Notes under the pieces: generated by a model
Told to the model about the DNA's origin: nothing
The model's input: the letters and a program-made list of their open reading frames with translations, nothing else
The model's database searches: none
Assembly (NCBI GenBank): GCA_023053685.1
Contig: JALIGW010000013.1
Coordinates: 20,178,501-20,242,500 of the forward strand
Length of the DNA: 64,000 bases
From: Diadophis punctatus similis
Lineage: Eukaryota; Chordata; Lepidosauria; Squamata; Dipsadidae
Reading direction: 5' to 3'
Part shown: in pieces, positions 60,923 to 64,000 of the stretch
Layout: each line of letters begins with the position of its first letter
Position numbering within the stretch: position 1 is the first letter of the stretch
Position numbers and translations under genes: made by a program

Positions 60923-62749
60923 GGTTTAGACCTCACTCAGCAAGTAATCATACTTTACAAACCACAAAGCCTGGGTTCATACAATCGGCAAACCTAAAAC
61001 ATTGACTGATTTTCATTTAGGGAAAGTCACAGGCTTAGAAAGGAAAATGAAGCTGACATTGCAAAATTGATCAGTGAATGGGCATTCTCTGGGAAATTAA
61101 TGGAACTTGCAAACTGATTTGTATTAGCTGCCTGGAGGCTTAGTGTAGTGAATCTTCTCTGCCTAAAATGGAGATTTTTCTGAGTATATCAAGGAACAGG
61201 CACCCATCTGATCTCTAAGCTTTATTTCTGTGTACATCTGCATGACTGCAGAGAATTAGCATATTTCTAAAAATATATGAGGCATAAGCAAAGCCCTCCA
61301 CTGTGATGCTCTAGATTGTGAAAAGCACTGACCTTTCTAACATCTCCCACTTATTCTGCATTCTGTGCTTTGTGCTCAATTTTAAATAGAACAGATAAGG
61401 ACTACACTGTATATATATATATATATTGCAACATGTCTACTGCCTAGCAATTCTATCATCACAATGTTATATGCACACACAAAAAAAGCTCCCCTGTGTA
61501 TCTTGTTCTGCTTTGGGTCAGCAAAAAGTGCATGACAAGCATCATCCATTCCTTGCAGAAGATTTGGTAAGTTAAATGTTGCATAGCTGAGCTGATGTGG
61601 GCCAGCAGCCCAGATTTATGAGGAATGCCTTACTAGATATTGGAGTATGCTGAAATGCGTAAATATGCAATTACTTTGCAAAACTTTAAAAGAGGATTTC
61701 AAAGTTGAATGTGAGACACAGTGTTTCTGGAATAATTTGATGCCAACAACAATATGCACAGAAGAACCACAAGATGTTGATCTAAATCACCGGTGACTGC
61801 TTTAATGTCATGTCTCCAGCATCAGTGACACAAATCTAATTAATATCTGAAAACCCCTGAATAGTCAGCTAAAGAAGTCAGCTAGAAAGGAGACTAAACA
61901 CCAAATAGATTCAATACGATATTGGTCTCCAATGTGTGGAGTTTATGTATAGAATAATAGGGAAGTTAGCCAAGCAAGCATTTGGTGTTATAAAATGGGA
62001 CAGCAAAAACAAGGAGGTTTTTTGCTCCCAATTTTTTTTACGCCCACGAGATTCTGTTCTCCAATGCAACAACTGGAATATGCCACACTGATAGATTTTC
62101 TATCTTTCTCTTTCCGTCTTGGATGCCCTATAACATCTTTCAAATAATGTTACACCACTGTTCCTCTCTACCCTGTGGTTGACACCCCACCCCCAAATGT
62201 GTGTCTTTCCACCAGTCATTCTATTGAAGCAGTCAGAAGGCCTAATGTATGAAGGAACAAAATGCCATTGGGTACATTTTAAAAGACAGCAGAGCACAAG
62301 TAACCCATCTCTGTTATAAGGAATATCACTTCATACTGGAGGAACTGAAAGCAAGGGAAACCCAACAAACCAGAGTCCACCATACCCATAAACTCTTAAT
62401 GATTTTGCCTGATTTCCCATCCACAAAGTGTTATATGTTAGTTGACAAAATAAATCAGGATATATTAAATATGTACTTTCGGATCATTTTCTCATTAATT
62501 AAATGAACAAGTATAATGTTTTGACTCATTTGTTTAATTAGGGTCTCTTTATCTAGTTTTAGGACTCATGCAAAGAATAGATCACAATTAGCTCATATTT
62601 ATGCAGAAATATTAAAAATTTACAAACTTTTACGCACCACTCTACATGTGTAAAAGAATCATTCTTGACCCATACAGTGTGTTAAAAACCAGAAAAAAAG
62701 AATTACCCATAACAATAAGGAAGCTTCAATCCCCCCAAAAAATCTCTTT

Positions 62750-64000
62750 GGCGGAAAAACAAAACTGGCTACGTAGCTAACTTTAAAAGCCGTTACAAAA
62801 CCTTATGCCACCAGATAAAGGCAGAATGCACCAATTATCACTGCATACAAGAGGAAAACCTTTTACGCACGAAATCCACCCGCGCCTTCTATAATTTTGT
62901 AAACACCAAACTTAAAGACTCAAGAACCATCCCACCCCTAAAAGGGCCTAACAGGAAAGACTGTAATGATGAAGCTGTTAAGGCCAACCTCTTCAACACA
63001 TTCTTCAGTTCAGTCTTTGTAAACAGCAATGGCTCAAGCCCCACATTTCCAAGTCATACCACAATTAATTGCAATGATTTGCTACATATCGATTTCACAG
63101 AAGATAATGTTGAAAAAGCATACGCAAACTAAAACCATCTCTATCCATTGGCCCTGATGGAGTATGTGCCTACTTCTTAAAAAAGCTTTCCACTGTCATA
63201 GCAGAACCTCTAAGCATAATCTATGAAATATCCTTCAGAACCAGCTCCTTGCCCAACCTATGATCATTAGCCACAGTCATCCCTATTTTCAAAAAGGGAG
63301 ACCCCAGCCTAGTTGAAAATTACAGACCAATCTCACTGTGTTGCATCACCTGCAAAGTCTTGGAATCAATCATAAACCAATCCATTACCCTCCATTTAGA
63401 GACAAACAACCTACTCTCTAACAAGCAGTTTGGTTTCAGAAAAAAATTGTCCTGTAATCTACAACTCCTACACTGCAAAAACATATGGACCACACAACTC
63501 GACCAGGGTAAAGCAATAGATACAATTTACATAGACTTCTGCAAAGCCTTTGATTCAGTGGTACACGACAAACTACTGTTAAAAGTAAACTCTTACAGCA
63601 TTTCTGGATCCCTGCATAAGTGGATAGCTGACAAATAGGCAACAAGTAGTTAAAATAGGGAGTGCCTTATCAAACCCTGCACCAGTTAATAGCAGTCTTA
63701 GGACCCACACTCTTTATACTTTACATAAATGACCTCTGCGATCACATTATAAACAACTGCATCCTCTTTGCTGATGATGTAAAACTATTCAACACCACCG
63801 ACAATGCTGTTACTTTACAAAATGACCTTGACTATGTGTCAGAATAGTCAAACAATTGGCATCTCCAAATCTCAACCAACAAATGTTCTGTCTTACACAT
63901 TGGCAAAAAAACCCAGAACACCAAATGCAAGCTGGGCAGATATGACCTTGTAGATGATCCTCACTCTGTCAAAGACATTGGAGTTCTCATCTCAAATGAC
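62750..64000 (+). mobile_element. CR1-L3-like LINE, longest 5' extent, runs off the window
   Basis: Contains the linker before the RT (62750-63110), the NYRPIS-type block near 63320, IYIDFCKAFDSVVHDKLLLK near 63520-63570 and FADDVKLFN near 63765. Two small deletions relative to 1520-3080 (near 63628 and 63694) shift frame and remove the SGVPQG motif. Continues past 64000. Confidence 0.88.

Larger units (their letters stand above)
52465..64000 (-). other. OCA2: OCA2 intron 2 (inferred, partial)
   Basis: Sequence upstream of exon 3 in gene orientation. No exon resembling the human exon 2 peptide (start MHLEGRDG) was found, so the window probably starts inside this intron. Repeats here are listed separately. 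The stretches 52465-53418, 53943-55202, 56084-56462, 56526-56940, 57421-57591, 57919-59074, 60245-60540 and 60931-62749 are AT-rich and contain nothing I can assign beyond a short (TA)n at 61408-61428. Confidence 0.6.

Overview
ORGANISM AND GENE. This is vertebrate nuclear DNA, almost certainly from a squamate reptile and most likely a snake. The evidence is the mix of CR1 and CR1-L3-like LINEs, a Bov-B/RTE LINE, a Sauria-type tRNA SINE, an L2/Rex1-like LINE, a Penelope-like fragment and many hAT and TA-flanked MITEs. The host gene is OCA2 (the P protein, a melanosomal transmembrane protein of pigmentation; its loss causes albinism type 2). It lies on the minus strand. I recognised five coding exons by alignment to the human P protein from memory, by AG/GT splice sites, and by codon phases that join exactly: exon 3 (52366-52464), exon 4 (48313-48504), exon 6 (25195-25343), exon 7 (24021-24103) and exon 8 (22626-22779). 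Exon 5, expected at about 134 bp and carrying TM1, was not found between 25344 and 48312. The start codon, exon 2 and exons 9 onward appear to lie outside the window. LAYOUT. 1-22625 is read as intron 8: a CR1 relic, a CR1-L3-like LINE, a (TA)n tract of about 315 bp, a TA-flanked DNA transposon with a CR1 nested in it, hAT MITEs, a Sauria SINE, a solo LTR and an L2/Rex1-like LINE with a 300-bp palindromic MITE in its ORF. 22626-25343 holds exons 8, 7 and 6. 25344-48312 (exon 5 unseen) holds a Gypsy-type LTR element with most of pol deleted, in the sense orientation of OCA2; a 2.86-kb TIR element carrying a GC-rich, inverted-duplicated block; a 2.08-kb LINE-like element with an 18-bp target duplication, ORF1-like frames and no reverse transcriptase; more MITEs; and CR1 tails. 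Exon 4 follows, then intron 3 with a 2.2-kb Bov-B LINE containing a CR1-tailed SINE, then exon 3. 52465-64000 is read as intron 2, with large hAT MITEs, a Penelope-like 3' end with a hammerhead-ribozyme-like motif, a CR1 tail and a second CR1-L3-like LINE running off the window. HOW IT FITS TOGETHER. The only evident host function is OCA2; nearly everything else is mobile-element sequence. Fourteen hAT-type insertions have traceable 8-bp target duplications (ten exact), which makes the locus unusually easy to read as a record of nested insertions. No prokaryotic-type genes, CRISPR arrays or operons are present.
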